A stretch of 50,789 bases of DNA from Sulfurimonas sp. GTDB taxonomy: Bacteria; Campylobacterota; Campylobacteria; Campylobacterales; Sulfurimonadaceae. The position numbers and the translations under genes are program-made. Position 1 is the stretch's first letter. Each line of letters opens with the position of its first letter. The DNA lies in assembly GCA_016744115.1 (NCBI GenBank), contig JADGEZ010000014.1:1-50789 (forward strand), in the 5' to 3' direction. Under the pieces are notes generated by a model. It was not told where the DNA came from and did not search any database. It was given only the letters and a program-made list of their open reading frames with translations. This document shows, piece after piece, positions 32,873 to 41,847 of this stretch.

Positions 32873-34075
32873 TTAGAAGTTTACAGAAGCGATAACACGG
32901 ATATGGTTTCCACCTGATTTAGTATCAGTTGCTTTATCATCAAATGAACGATTTAAAGCGATTGCTTTAAAGTTAAAATCACCAACTTTTTGAGTGATAA
33001 TTAAATCAATTTCAGTTGTTTCTTTTGCAGCATTAGTGCCATTTGTATTATTAACAGCTTGCAAAGCGATACCAGTTGAACCTAGTTTAGTAGCCGCTTT
33101 AAGTTTAAATGCTGTTGAATCCATATCTGCAACATAAACACCATCTGTATAAACACCAGCAGTTGGAAGTTTAGTTTTCTTAAAACCAGTAGCAGTATTA
33201 GCTACTCTTAATGAACCATCTTCGCCAACCATTGAAGCAGCAGCAAAAAGTTTAATCTTGCCAACTTTCATTCCAGCACTTAATGCAAATGCAGTAGTAT
33301 CATCTGCACTATCTGCTTTAGGCATCATTGAAGCAGCATATCCTTTAAGTGCAACTGGTCCAACTTTCATAGCAGCATCAATCCATATAGCATTTGCTAC
33401 AGACGAAAGCTCATAAGCCCAAAAATTAACAGCTAAAGCATTAGTTTTATATAATGCAGCAACTGCGTATGTAGAGTTACTATTTACATCTGTATATGAA
33501 TTTGTGTATCCTTGAGTTGGAGTACCATTTGTTTTCCAAGTTGCATCTGCCTTGCCATCATTGTTGTTATCTGTTTGATCATTTGCACTACCTTGACCAA
33601 CATAAGCAGCAATTAAAGTTAAGTTTTTAATTGAGTTATTGATAGCTACTGCAGCATTAAAAGTATTTGGAGCAGCATTCCATCTTTCAGTAAACGCTAA
33701 AGGAGTATCTAACTCTTGCTTACCAAATTTAAGTAATGTTTTTGCACCAATAGGAGCAGTAATATATGCTTCACCTAAGTACATGTCATCATTAGCTGCA
33801 TATGTACGAGCACCAGTAACTAAAGTATTCTCAAGACCCATCGTTGACATATTGTAAACAGTAGCACCAAAACCAACATTACCTTGTTTACCAGTAATTG
33901 CTAATTTAAATGCAACTTCGCCACTTGCTTTATCTTTGTTAAATAAGCCTTCGCCTTTATCATTAGTTTCATACCATAACTTAGCTTGACCCTTTACTTT
34001 AATGTCCTCTAAAGCACTTGCTGTTGTTGTTAACGCCATTGCAGCTACTACTGCGGATAATATAATTTTTTTCAT
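32873..34075 (-). CDS. Outer-membrane porin (Campylobacterota MOMP/OprD-like)
   Basis: This 400-residue beta-barrel protein has a signal peptide (MKKIILSAVVAAMALTTTAS, cleavage near residue 22) and many alternating strands. Typical segments are GQAKLWYETNDKGEGLF, GNVGFGATVYNMS, TLLKFGKQELDTP near residues 117-129 and NFKAIALNRSF, and it ends in a terminal phenylalanine (RVIASVNF), the outer-membrane sorting signal. It should allow diffusion of small solutes. A long AT-rich upstream region (34076-34288) and its own downstream hairpin suggest a strong single-gene transcript. Confidence 0.85.
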   Translation of the reverse strand: MKKIILSAVVAAMALTTTASALEDIKVKGQAKLWYETNDKGEGLFNKDKASGEVAFKLAITGKQGNVGFGATVYNMSTMGLENTLVTGARTYAANDDMYLGEAYITAPIGAKTLLKFGKQELDTPLAFTERWNAAPNTFNAAVAINNSIKNLTLIAAYVGQGSANDQTDNNNDGKADATWKTNGTPTQGYTNSYTDVNSNSTYAVAALYKTNALAVNFWAYELSSVANAIWIDAAMKVGPVALKGYAASMMPKADSADDTTAFALSAGMKVGKIKLFAAASMVGEDGSLRVANTATGFKKTKLPTAGVYTDGVYVADMDSTAFKLKAATKLGSTGIALQAVNNTNGTNAAKETTEIDLIITQKVGDFNFKAIALNRSFDDKATDTKSGGNHIRVIASVNF

Positions 34076-34288
34076 TCGAACTCCTGTTTTGTTTTGTTAC
34101 ATCACCTATAATAAGTGATAGCTAATAAGATTAGTAAATAAACCGATTTACTAAAACTCGTCATTGTAATGTATTTGAGACAAGTCCATTATAATGCTTA
34201 TTAATTTAAATGAAGTTTAAATGAGAGAGTTTAGTTACACTTTGTTTACTCTTGATACATTTTATCAATTTATCAAATATCTCAGAAT

Positions 34289-34765
34289 TTATTTTTCCTC
34301 TTGTATTTCCACCACTACAGTACTTGCAAGCATATCATGAAGTGATTTTTTATCCTCTCTATAAAGTGGCAGGAGTAAACCTAAAAGTGTCGTTGCAGCA
34401 AAAAGAAAGGCAAAAAAACGGATAAATGCTCGAAAATAGCTGATATTTTCATGAGTTTTTGAATTTATCACTTTTATGTGATAGGCTTTTTTCCCCGGAG
34501 TTTGTCCGTATTTTGCTATAAGTACAGCATATACTAAACCATAAATACTGACTCCAACCAAAGGTGCAAGTTCGGAGTCTTGAAAATCTGCAGCCCCATC
34601 CATAAATATATAAGTGATTATGTAAAGTATAGGGATATAAATCATAAACATATCTGTGATAAACGCTTTTATACGGTCGGCATATCTAGCGTATTTTACT
34701 TTAGTTTTTAAGGGCTCGTCTTGTTTTAGTTTGTTTGATTGTTTTTTTAAGTGTCTAAATCTCAT
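34289..34765 (-). CDS. RDD-family membrane protein
   Basis: This 158-residue RDD protein shows the defining arginine-aspartate-x2 start of the domain (RYADRIKAFITDMFMIYIP near residues 27-45), a second TM near 78-96, GQTPGKKAYHIKVI near 106-119 and a third TM near 130-150, then DMLASTVVV. Its role is unknown; RDD proteins are proposed to work in transport or membrane assembly. It stands alone between the porin and the locus 2 small-RNA region. Confidence 0.85.
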   Translation of the reverse strand: MRFRHLKKQSNKLKQDEPLKTKVKYARYADRIKAFITDMFMIYIPILYIITYIFMDGAADFQDSELAPLVGVSIYGLVYAVLIAKYGQTPGKKAYHIKVINSKTHENISYFRAFIRFFAFLFAATTLLGLLLPLYREDKKSLHDMLASTVVVEIQEEK

Positions 34766-34832
34766 AATGTAAGTATAATCCTAAGGATAAAAATAAATAG
34801 AGGGAGACAAGGGAGTAAATCCCTTGAATATG

Positions 34833-34892
34833 TTAATGTAACATAGGTGCATAAATGCACATAAGAATTATTGTGATGATAATCTTATTCAT
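34833..34892 (-). CDS. 19-aa hydrophobic peptide, candidate type I toxin, locus 2
   Basis: The ORF encodes MNKIIITIILMCIYAPMLH with the Shine-Dalgarno agggaga five bases ahead of the ATG. It is homologous to the locus 1 peptide (MNK start, C-I-x-A-P-x-L end) although the nucleotide sequences differ considerably, so selection acts on the peptide. Confidence 0.65.
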   Translation of the reverse strand: MNKIIITIILMCIYAPMLH

Positions 34893-34924
34893 AAAATCTC
34901 CCTTATATTGAAATCTAGGAGGGC

Positions 34925-35010
34925 AAAAAAAAAGGTTAGGAGGTAATTAATCCCCTAACCTTTATAAAGCTTTTTACCACTCCATAGATTACAATAAAGT
35001 TATCATCACA
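34925..35010 (-). ncRNA. Candidate antitoxin small RNA, locus 2
   Basis: A -10-like TACAAT (minus, 35017-35022) precedes about 86 bases that end in a stem near ggttagg/cctaacc with T9 (34925-34933). The complement of 35000-35011 is identical over 12 bases to ORF nt 11-22 (34871-34882), the same ORF position as in locus 1. The complement of 34985-34996 matches the leader just upstream of the Shine-Dalgarno (34906-34917) at 11 of 12 bases. Confidence 0.6.
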
Positions 35011-35044
35011 AGGAGTATTGTAGCTTATCTTGCATATTAATGCA

Positions 35045-35071
35045 AATCCTCTGCGTTAACGCAGAAGGATT
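35045..35071. terminator. Hairpin just downstream of petC
   Basis: aatcct-ctgcg-ttaa-cgcag-aggatt forms an 11-bp stem with one unpaired base, one base after the petC stop codon on the minus strand. It is likely the end of the petABC transcript. Confidence 0.55.
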
Positions 35072-35072
35072 A

Positions 35073-36146
35073 CTAGTGAAGATCTCTCCAAACTTGTTTT
35101 TTCCAAAGGAATGCAAAGATTGCGAAAATGACTATATAAATCATCACATATATAGCTATCTCTTCTCTTTCATGACGCTTTGTATCTCCCGCATCTTTTA
35201 AATGCTCTAAAACTTTTTCAGCAGTATCTGCAGTTACGCCAGTTCTTGGCATCGCAGTTCCAGCTAAGTGGTTTTGAGGGTTTTCGATAAATGTTCTTAA
35301 AAAATCTTGGGAACGAGAACGAGTGTACATACTTAAATCTGGAGGTAATTTACCCATATAAACTTTAATAGCATCTTCATACTCTAAGACTTTTATATCG
35401 TAAGCTAATTCATCTTTTTTATGTTTAAAGATTGGTTTAGTTCCTAGCTGAGTCCAGTTTTCATATTTTAGAGCGTGACATCTACCGCAAGCATTCTCAT
35501 AAGCGATTTTTGGCGTCAAACTCTCAGCTTTAGGAGCTGTTTCTAAGATGTAAGCCACAACATTAGCTATATCCTCATCAGTAGATACCATATATTTTAC
35601 ACTATCCATTGGGTGTAGAACCATTTCATCAAATTTATGATCAACATTTGAGATAATCGCAGGATCTTTTATGATACCTATTAGATAGTTTTTATCATAA
35701 ATCAATCCAGCATTTTTAAGTGTTGGTGGGAAAACTCCACCCATAGCCTCAGCACCATCATAATGACAACCTGTACAACTAACATAAAGATCTTTACCTT
35801 TTGTCGCATTACCCTTTAGTGAAGAGATTCTTTTAAGGTCTGCAAAAAAAGTTTTTTTCATCTCCAATTTTGATTTGGCTGAAACTATAGACTCTAAAAT
35901 ATTTTTTTGTCTTAGTGTTTCTTTCTCTTCATCCTTTTGGATTTTTTCTTGATCTGTTTTATCTGATTCTAACTTAGTGATAGTGTTTTGTACCTGTGCA
36001 ATATCATCAGTACCATCATAAACAAAATCTTTTGAATCTACATGCTTATGTAAAACCTTGTGAGCAAAAGGCTCAACAAGAAAATATGTTACAAGAGAGA
36101 AGAATACGATTACGGCTAAAATTAGTGTTTCATTATTTTTCATCAT
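35073..36146 (-). CDS. petC: Diheme cytochrome c1 of the bc1 complex
   Basis: This 357-residue membrane-anchored cytochrome carries two haem-binding CXXCH motifs (CTGCH near residues 124-128 and CGRCH near 220-224) and a terminal helix (IYVMIYIVIFAIFAFLWKKQ). It has an N-terminal membrane helix too. Diheme c1 is typical of Campylobacterota bc1 complexes. I place the start at the ATG at 36146: an aaggtg Shine-Dalgarno precedes it, and the longer frame opens with a TTG inside petB. The start is 7 bases after the petB stop. Confidence 0.9.
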   Translation of the reverse strand: MMKNNETLILAVIVFFSLVTYFLVEPFAHKVLHKHVDSKDFVYDGTDDIAQVQNTITKLESDKTDQEKIQKDEEKETLRQKNILESIVSAKSKLEMKKTFFADLKRISSLKGNATKGKDLYVSCTGCHYDGAEAMGGVFPPTLKNAGLIYDKNYLIGIIKDPAIISNVDHKFDEMVLHPMDSVKYMVSTDEDIANVVAYILETAPKAESLTPKIAYENACGRCHALKYENWTQLGTKPIFKHKKDELAYDIKVLEYEDAIKVYMGKLPPDLSMYTRSRSQDFLRTFIENPQNHLAGTAMPRTGVTADTAEKVLEHLKDAGDTKRHEREEIAIYVMIYIVIFAIFAFLWKKQVWRDLH

Positions 36147-36153
36147 ATTCACC

Positions 36154-37371
36154 TTATACTTTTTTTTCAAAAGAAGTTATAAATGGCAACGCTAACCATT
36201 GTGCTACAAACACTATAGCCGATACAAAACCTATGCTACTGTAAATACCTTCTGGAGGAAGTTTACCCATAGCAGTAAGAACTATCATATTTGAGAGCAT
36301 TAACCAGAACCAAATCATAAACATTGGACCACGACGGTTTGCAGCTATGGCATTTGGACTTCTATCTAAAAAAGGTAAAAGAACAAAAATTACCTGTGCA
36401 AAAGCAAATAAAATAAGACCTAAATCAACAGAAAAAGGGCGTAAAATCTCATACGACCATAAAAAATACCACTCAGGGTAAATATGTGCAGGAGTTTTCA
36501 AACCATCCGCAGGGTCAAAGTTTACAGGATCCATAGCAAAACTATAGTTAAAAAATACAAGATAAAAGAAGAAAACAAGATAAACACCTACAACCATCAT
36601 ATCCTTAGACATAAAGTCATTTGCAAATCTCATAACTTTAGAACCAGCTTTATCACCAGCTAAATACTTTTTACTCTCTGCATCAAAATCAATCTCTTCA
36701 CCATCTTGATTATTTACATGAGGAATCCTAAGCGCTGCAAAGTGAAGCCCAATAAGCCCTGTAATAGCCAAAGGAATAAGAAGCACATGAAGCATAAAGA
36801 AGCGACCTAGGAATGCTTGAGCAGGAACATAATCCCCACGAATCCACTCAACAAAACCATCAGCATGAAGTGAGCCACCTGCAAATAAATTTGTTATAAC
36901 CATACCAGCCCAGTAAGACATTTGACCCCATGGCAACATGTATCCTGAAAATGCTTCTGCTGAGAAAGCAACAAAAAGCAGCATACCAGATATCCAAATC
37001 ATCTCACGACCTTTTTTATAAGAACCGTAATAAATCCCTGTAAACATATGTATGTAGATGATTAAAAATACAACTGAGGCTGCAACACCATGAACATGTC
37101 TCCACAACCAACCAAAATCAACTTCTCTCATGATAGTATAGTTTACACTATCAAATGCTAAATCAACATTTGGTTGATAATACATAAGTAAAAATATACC
37201 TGAAACTAAAAGCATTGCGAAAGTGATTACAAGAACCATCCCCATTGCCCAAAGAAAATTAATATTTTTTGGAATCCAATACTCTGAACCCATAACCTTT
37301 TCAACTTTTTCAATCGCTAAGCGTTGGTTTAACCAATCTTTAATGCTTGTCGCTTTTTTAAAATTTGCCAT
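36154..37371 (-). CDS. petB: Cytochrome b of the bc1 complex
   Basis: PetB carries the two b-type haems of the quinol:cytochrome c oxidoreductase. The 405-residue protein has the His pairs for haems (RHVHGVAASV near residues 90-99 and, later, LLHVLLIPLAITGLIGLHFA-type histidines near 193-207), the quinol-site PEWYFLW near 295 and eight membrane helices. It lies 13 bases after petA and ahead of petC. Part of the aerobic or nitrate-respiring electron chain. Confidence 0.95.
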   Translation of the reverse strand: MANFKKATSIKDWLNQRLAIEKVEKVMGSEYWIPKNINFLWAMGMVLVITFAMLLVSGIFLLMYYQPNVDLAFDSVNYTIMREVDFGWLWRHVHGVAASVVFLIIYIHMFTGIYYGSYKKGREMIWISGMLLFVAFSAEAFSGYMLPWGQMSYWAGMVITNLFAGGSLHADGFVEWIRGDYVPAQAFLGRFFMLHVLLIPLAITGLIGLHFAALRIPHVNNQDGEEIDFDAESKKYLAGDKAGSKVMRFANDFMSKDMMVVGVYLVFFFYLVFFNYSFAMDPVNFDPADGLKTPAHIYPEWYFLWSYEILRPFSVDLGLILFAFAQVIFVLLPFLDRSPNAIAANRRGPMFMIWFWLMLSNMIVLTAMGKLPPEGIYSSIGFVSAIVFVAQWLALPFITSFEKKV

Positions 37372-37383
37372 TATTTTCCTTTA

Positions 37384-37914
37384 TTAAAGCGTAACGCCAT
37401 TTTCTTTCATCTTTTTCCATTCAGGACCTTGTTCGCCTAAGACTAACATATTTCCATCAATTCTAAAAGGGGGAATATCTAGCCCTCGTGGAGGTGGAAC
37501 TTTTGTTACAAGTCCAGATGCAGAAAACTGTCCACCATGACATGCACATAAAAAATCATTTTTATCATCTCTAAAAGCTGGAATACATCCTAAGTGTGTG
37601 CATAAACCGATAGCTAGCATAAAGTTATCACTGCCAATCTTAATGTTTCTCGCTTGTGCCTCAGGATTTGTCTCTTCTTCTTTCATGAGTTGCAAAGATT
37701 TTTTTAAAACAAAGATAGGCTTGCCTCTCCATTTTTCAGTTACCATTTTTCCCTCCTCATATACTGACATATCAAGAGTAGTAAAACCAGCTGCTTTTAC
37801 GCTAGGAAGGGGATCCCAAGATTTTTTCATTGCAACCAATGAGCCTATAGCACCCACTGCTGCAACAGCACCAAATGCTTTACCCATGAAACCTCTACGG
37901 CTATTATTTTCCAT
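37384..37914 (-). CDS. petA: Rieske iron-sulfur subunit of the bc1 complex
   Basis: This 176-residue Rieske protein has a twin-arginine-like leader (SRRGFMGKAFG) that anchors it in the membrane, and the two 2Fe-2S loops CTHLGC (residues 105-110) and CACHGG (123-128). PPPRGLDIPPF is the proline loop. It is the first gene of petABC. The promoter probably lies in 37915-38000. Confidence 0.95.
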   Translation of the reverse strand: MENNSRRGFMGKAFGAVAAVGAIGSLVAMKKSWDPLPSVKAAGFTTLDMSVYEEGKMVTEKWRGKPIFVLKKSLQLMKEEETNPEAQARNIKIGSDNFMLAIGLCTHLGCIPAFRDDKNDFLCACHGGQFSASGLVTKVPPPRGLDIPPFRIDGNMLVLGEQGPEWKKMKENGVTL

Positions 37915-38172
37915 ATTCGCTCACTTTATTATAAATTATCTTAAACTTAATTATAACTTTATAAGTATTAAGTTTTTGTTAAATATAAGCGTTTTTATCT
38001 AACTCTTAATTTTGTTTACTTTATTGTAACTATTTGTGTAGTAATCGTGAATTTAAGGAGACTGTTAAGATATTTTGATTGCGTATTATGCCCTATTACT
38101 TAGTATAGAGTCTGTATTAGCAAGTAAATTTCATTCCTAATATAAATTGGATTAAAATTAAGCTTACTTAGC

Positions 38173-38178
38173 TATAAT
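38173..38178 (+). promoter_or_regulatory. -10 of the SRP RNA gene
   Basis: TATAAT placed 8-10 bases before the predicted RNA 5' end (cttctcc). The wider gap 38003-38186 contains no gene that I can see. Confidence 0.6.
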
Positions 38179-38186
38179 TTCATCGC

Positions 38187-38290
38187 TTCTCCTTAGACCT
38201 GTGCAATGATGGTTTAAGATAATGTGTCAGGGTAGGAATACAGCAGCACACCTTTTATCCTTATGTGCCGCAGGTATCTGAGGGGGAGTC
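38187..38290 (+). ncRNA. ffs: Signal recognition particle RNA (4.5S-type)
   Basis: The SRP RNA scaffolds Ffh for co-translational membrane targeting. The conserved domain-IV core is present: gtgtcagggtaggaatacag followed by cagcacac, with the GGAA tetraloop. The flanking halves pair as ttctcct...agacctgtgc with gccgcaggt...agggggag. It is the small bacterial form of about 100 nt. End points are estimated from pairing. Confidence 0.92.
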
Positions 38291-38438
38291 TTAAATACCT
38301 TTAAACTTTTATAAATCCCCTAATATTTACTCTCAAATTATTTATACGCTCTTATTAAATCTTGTTTATTACTTACTGCTAGTTTTTGTTCAGCTAGTAT
38401 TAAGTGAGAAATGATACTTTAGGGCACAAAGGAAAAGT

Positions 38439-38711
38439 ATGAATGAGAAAGAAAATTTTACGGCTATGACGATGGTGCAAAAGATTAACACTATAGATAA
38501 AGTAATTGAAGATAATATAAGAGATTTTTTAATTAAAGATAATGGTGATTTAGATCTCATTAATGTGGAAGAAAAAAATGGTCATATAGTTGTGTATATA
38601 GAATATCAAGGAGCTTGTACATCCTGTGCTTCTTCTGGTGGAACACTTGTGTCAATAGAAAACATTTTGCAAAGAATGCTTAGTGATAATATAAGAGTTG
38701 TAAGTATATAA
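38439..38711 (+). CDS. NifU C-terminal-domain (Nfu-like) Fe-S protein
   Basis: This 90-residue protein resembles the Nfu/NifU C-terminal domain that carries or scaffolds a 4Fe-4S cluster. A helix IDKVIEDNIRDFLIKDNGDL leads to the CXXC in GACTSCASSGGTL near residues 59-71, then ENILQRML. It is probably an Fe-S carrier for respiratory enzymes. It sits alone, with its own terminator downstream. Confidence 0.87.
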   Translation: MNEKENFTAMTMVQKINTIDKVIEDNIRDFLIKDNGDLDLINVEEKNGHIVVYIEYQGACTSCASSGGTLVSIENILQRMLSDNIRVVSI

Positions 38712-38733
38712 GAGTTTGATAACTCATGTGTAA

Positions 38734-38762
38734 AACCTTAAAAATGATTCATTTTTAAGGTT
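38734..38762. terminator. Bidirectional hairpin between the Nfu-like gene and tpx
   Basis: aaccttaaaaatga is followed by one base and its exact reverse complement. The A/T arms can provide T-runs on both strands, and the genes converge here. Confidence 0.75.
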
Positions 38763-38776
38763 CATGCAGTTATTTT

Positions 38777-39280
38777 TTAACTAACAGCAGCGATTGCAGC
38801 ATCGTAGTTTGGCTCTTGAGTTATTTCTGCAACTATTTCTTTATAAGTAACAATACCCTCCGCATTTACAGCAAAGATTGCTCTACAAGTGATACCTGCT
38901 AAAACTGATCCTCCAAGTAAAACACCATAAGCATTAGCAAAATCTTTGTTTCTAAAGTCAGAAGTAACAGTTAATCTACTAATTCCCTCTGCTGAACAAA
39001 ATCTACCTGATGCAAATGGAAGGTCAAGAGAAACAAGAGTAACATCAACACCTTTTAAATCAGCTACTTTAGTATTAAAGTTACGAGTCTCAGTAGCACA
39101 TACCCCAGTATCAAGTGAAGGGACAACGATAATAAGTTGTTTTTTACCGCTAGCTCCACCAACAGTAACATCGCCTAAACCCTCAGAATTAACAACAGTA
39201 ATTGCTGGTGCTTTGTCTCCTACGCTTACTTCATTTCCGATTAACTCTACATCTGTGCCTTTAAATTTTGTTGTTGCCAT
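38777..39280 (-). CDS. tpx: Thiol peroxidase
   Basis: Tpx reduces H2O2 and organic peroxides with thioredoxin. The peroxidatic cysteine is in PSLDTGVCATETR near residue 60, and the resolving cysteine lies in GRFCSAEGISRLTV near residue 94. The 167-residue length matches the family. It follows the Nfu-like gene convergently and has a plain upstream gap (39281-39393) without a visible regulator site. Confidence 0.95.
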   Translation of the reverse strand: MATTKFKGTDVELIGNEVSVGDKAPAITVVNSEGLGDVTVGGASGKKQLIIVVPSLDTGVCATETRNFNTKVADLKGVDVTLVSLDLPFASGRFCSAEGISRLTVTSDFRNKDFANAYGVLLGGSVLAGITCRAIFAVNAEGIVTYKEIVAEITQEPNYDAAIAAVS

Positions 39281-39393
39281 TTTGGCTCCTTAATTATATT
39301 TTCGCAAGTGTATTTTAAATCTGATAAAGATGCTCTTGTTTAGATAAACTCTCTTTTTGACTAAGTCTTATTTAAGTTATATAGCTTATCAAT

Positions 39394-40377
39394 TTATAAA
39401 CTACTTCTAGGAGATATATCTAGCTCTTCTATAGAAGAAAACATATTTTCCTTATACATCTCAACTGCTACACGACCAATCATGGCTGCATTATCGGAGC
39501 AATATTGTAGTTCACTTAGTAATAACTTTGCATTATGAGGTTTTAAAAGTTCTTTTATTTGTGTACGAAGATATATATTTGCACTCGCCCCTCCGACAAT
39601 AGCAAAAGTTTGAGGCTTAGAAGTTTTAAAATATTTTTTTAATTTCATCGTTAAATGTTTTGTAGCGATATGCTCAAATGAGGCAGCAATATCTTTATAT
39701 TTTACTCTTTCTTCGCCTGCATCAACTATAGCTAAACGCACCGCATTTTTAAGCCCTGAGTAGGAAAAAGCGATGAGCGGTGATTGATGCAAGGGAACTG
39801 TGAAATTATATTTTAATCTATCTCCATTTTTGGCTAAATCTTCAATGAGTGGTCCACCAGGATACCCTAATCCCATCATCTTAGCTACCTTGTCAAAGCT
39901 TTCACCAAAGCTATCATCCATGCTTTTTGCTACTGTTTTTATATCTCTTAATGATTTGACTTCCATCACTTGAGTATGTCCACCTGAGACAAGCAAAACT
40001 GTTAAAGGAAAATCAGTCTCTTTTTCTATAAATAAAGAATAGATATGCCCTACTAGATGATTTACACCGATTATAGGAATATTCAAAGCCACGGCTATAG
40101 CCTTAGCCATCGTAACACCCTCAACTAAGGTTACAGCCAATCCTGGAGTAGAAGTAACCGCTACTGCTTTTAAGTCTTTAAAGTAAGGTTCACATTGCTC
40201 TAGTATTTGAGGAAGAGCTTGTGCGTGAAGACGAGCTGCAAGTTCAGGAACAACACCGCCATATACCGAGTGTTCTAACTCTTGAGATATTTTTTTATGA
40301 AAAAGAAGTTTTTTATTTGCTATCTCCGTTATAGAAATAGCAGAATCATCACAAGAACTTTCTATACTTAATATCAT
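39394..40377 (-). CDS. tsaD: tRNA N6-threonylcarbamoyladenosine synthase subunit
   Basis: TsaD transfers the threonylcarbamoyl group to A37 of ANN-decoding tRNAs with TsaB and TsaE. It shows [19 protein letters not shown], the metal-site HLVGHIYS near residues 107-114, [11 protein letters not shown] near 129-139, and [20 protein letters not shown]. The end [15 protein letters not shown] is also typical. It is 327 residues long. It is separated from the next upstream gene by 10 bases on the same strand. Confidence 0.96.
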   Translation of the reverse strand: MILSIESSCDDSAISITEIANKKLLFHKKISQELEHSVYGGVVPELAARLHAQALPQILEQCEPYFKDLKAVAVTSTPGLAVTLVEGVTMAKAIAVALNIPIIGVNHLVGHIYSLFIEKETDFPLTVLLVSGGHTQVMEVKSLRDIKTVAKSMDDSFGESFDKVAKMMGLGYPGGPLIEDLAKNGDRLKYNFTVPLHQSPLIAFSYSGLKNAVRLAIVDAGEERVKYKDIAASFEHIATKHLTMKLKKYFKTSKPQTFAIVGGASANIYLRTQIKELLKPHNAKLLLSELQYCSDNAAMIGRVAVEMYKENMFSSIEELDISPRSSL

Positions 40378-40387
40378 TGAACCACCT

Positions 40388-40780
40388 TTATATGAGCGCT
40401 AAATATATCAAAGGTGGATATGTTATCGCACCTAGATAAGGTATATATTTTTTTATGGGTGCTAGTAAGGCCAAAGAGAGTTCATGACTAATCTCTTTAT
40501 CTATAAAAATTTGTTTGATTAAGAGGATTTTTATCGCAATATCAAGTGTTTTAATAAAAAATAAACTCAAAGCGTAGATATTATAATCAGTAATTATCAT
40601 AAACCAGATAGCAAAATAAAATGTAGGGTGCATCATTAAAAATAGAAGAACACTTTTTTTATATGTCTCATACATGCGAGATAACATCCCAATAATTGTT
40701 TTAGCCCTTTGCCATTGCACCTCGTATATTTCAAGGAGTAAAAAGAAAATAATATAATTTAAAATAGCATCATTCATCAT
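40388..40780 (-). CDS. Four-TM membrane protein of unknown function
   Basis: The 130-residue protein is almost wholly hydrophobic, with helices near residues 4-18, 40-62, 68-85 and 110-130 and short basic loops (YETYKKS). No motif is recognised. It lies between dxr and tsaD in a tight same-strand run (5 and 10 base gaps), so it is co-expressed with them. Confidence 0.65.
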   Translation of the reverse strand: MMNDAILNYIIFFLLLEIYEVQWQRAKTIIGMLSRMYETYKKSVLLFLMMHPTFYFAIWFMIITDYNIYALSLFFIKTLDIAIKILLIKQIFIDKEISHELSLALLAPIKKYIPYLGAITYPPLIYLALI

Positions 40781-40785
40781 GTTTT

Positions 40786-41847
40786 CTATATAGAGGCTCT
40801 TACTTCTTTGTCAATCTCAAAAACTTCTTCAACACTTTGAGGCATAGAAAAACCTGTTTCATAGGCTTTAATTATAGTTTTACTTATATCCATAAAGCCT
40901 ATCTCTTTGTTTATAAACTTCTCTATCGCTCTTTCATTTGCAGCATTGACTATCACACCCTTGTTTGGATTTTGGAGTAAGTCTTCTTTAATCTCCCAGA
41001 TGGGGTAACGATTTTTTTCTATTTCTCTAAATTCTAGGTTTTGAATTTTGAGTAAATCAACATGTTTTAATATATTTTCATCCATCTTTATATCAAGTGC
41101 GTAAGCGATAGGGAGTTGCATATTTGCGTGAGCAAAATGTGCTGTAGTAGAACCATCTTTAAAATCAATCAAAGCATGGATAAGTGACTTTGTCTCGATA
41201 ATAGCATCATACTCAATACTCTCTCCAAAAAGCCATCTTGCTTCTAAAAGCTCAAACATTTTGTTTACCATGGTGGCAGAATCTATAGTGATTTTTTGTC
41301 CCATAGCCCAGTTAGGATGTTTTTGAGTATCGCCTAATGTAGCAGATGCAAGTTTATCTAAATCCCAGTCTCGAAACGCACCACCACTTGCTGTGATAAT
41401 CATCTTTTGAACTGTTCTCTTTTGCATTAAGTACCATAGCGCAAAATGTTCAGAATCAATGGCTTGAATTTTTGAAGTGTCTATAAATTTACCACAAGCA
41501 ACTAAACTCTCTTTATTTGCAAGAGCTACTTTTTTACCGCACTCAATGGCTTTTAATGTTGGACGAAGCCCTAAAAATCCCACAAGAGCATTTACAAGTA
41601 ATTTGCTTTTAGAATCAGCAATCACTTTTAAAATATTTTCAGCACCAGCATAAACTTTTGAATGATTTACCTTAGAGATGTCTGAAATATCAGCGATAAC
41701 AACCACTTCTGGTTGATGCTCTGTTATTTGTTGGTTTAAAAGTTCTATATTTTTACCAGCAACCAAAACTTCAACTTTAATGTTAAATTTTTTAGCAACT
41801 TTGAGTGTGTTTACACCGATAGAACCAGTTGAACCAAGAAGAAGCAA
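40786..41847 (-). CDS. dxr: 1-deoxy-D-xylulose 5-phosphate reductoisomerase
   Basis: Dxr catalyses the second step of the MEP isoprenoid pathway. Marks: LLLGSTGSIGVNTLKVAKKF (NADPH loop), ALVGFLGLRPTL, ANKESLVACGKFI, ITASGGAFRDW, and TMVNKMFELLEARWLF. It is 353 residues long. Its TTG start directly abuts the cdsA stop. Together with cdsA it forms the common cdsA-dxr lipid/isoprenoid gene pair. Confidence 0.96.
   Translation of the reverse strand: MLLLGSTGSIGVNTLKVAKKFNIKVEVLVAGKNIELLNQQITEHQPEVVVIADISDISKVNHSKVYAGAENILKVIADSKSKLLVNALVGFLGLRPTLKAIECGKKVALANKESLVACGKFIDTSKIQAIDSEHFALWYLMQKRTVQKMIITASGGAFRDWDLDKLASATLGDTQKHPNWAMGQKITIDSATMVNKMFELLEARWLFGESIEYDAIIETKSLIHALIDFKDGSTTAHFAHANMQLPIAYALDIKMDENILKHVDLLKIQNLEFREIEKNRYPIWEIKEDLLQNPNKGVIVNAANERAIEKFINKEIGFMDISKTIIKAYETGFSMPQSVEEVFEIDKEVRASI

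Noticed and set aside
38003-38186. tRNA or small gene in the gap before the SRP RNA
   Set aside because: No cloverleaf, no T-loop consensus and no frame with a ribosome site; I found no tRNA or rRNA gene anywhere in the window.
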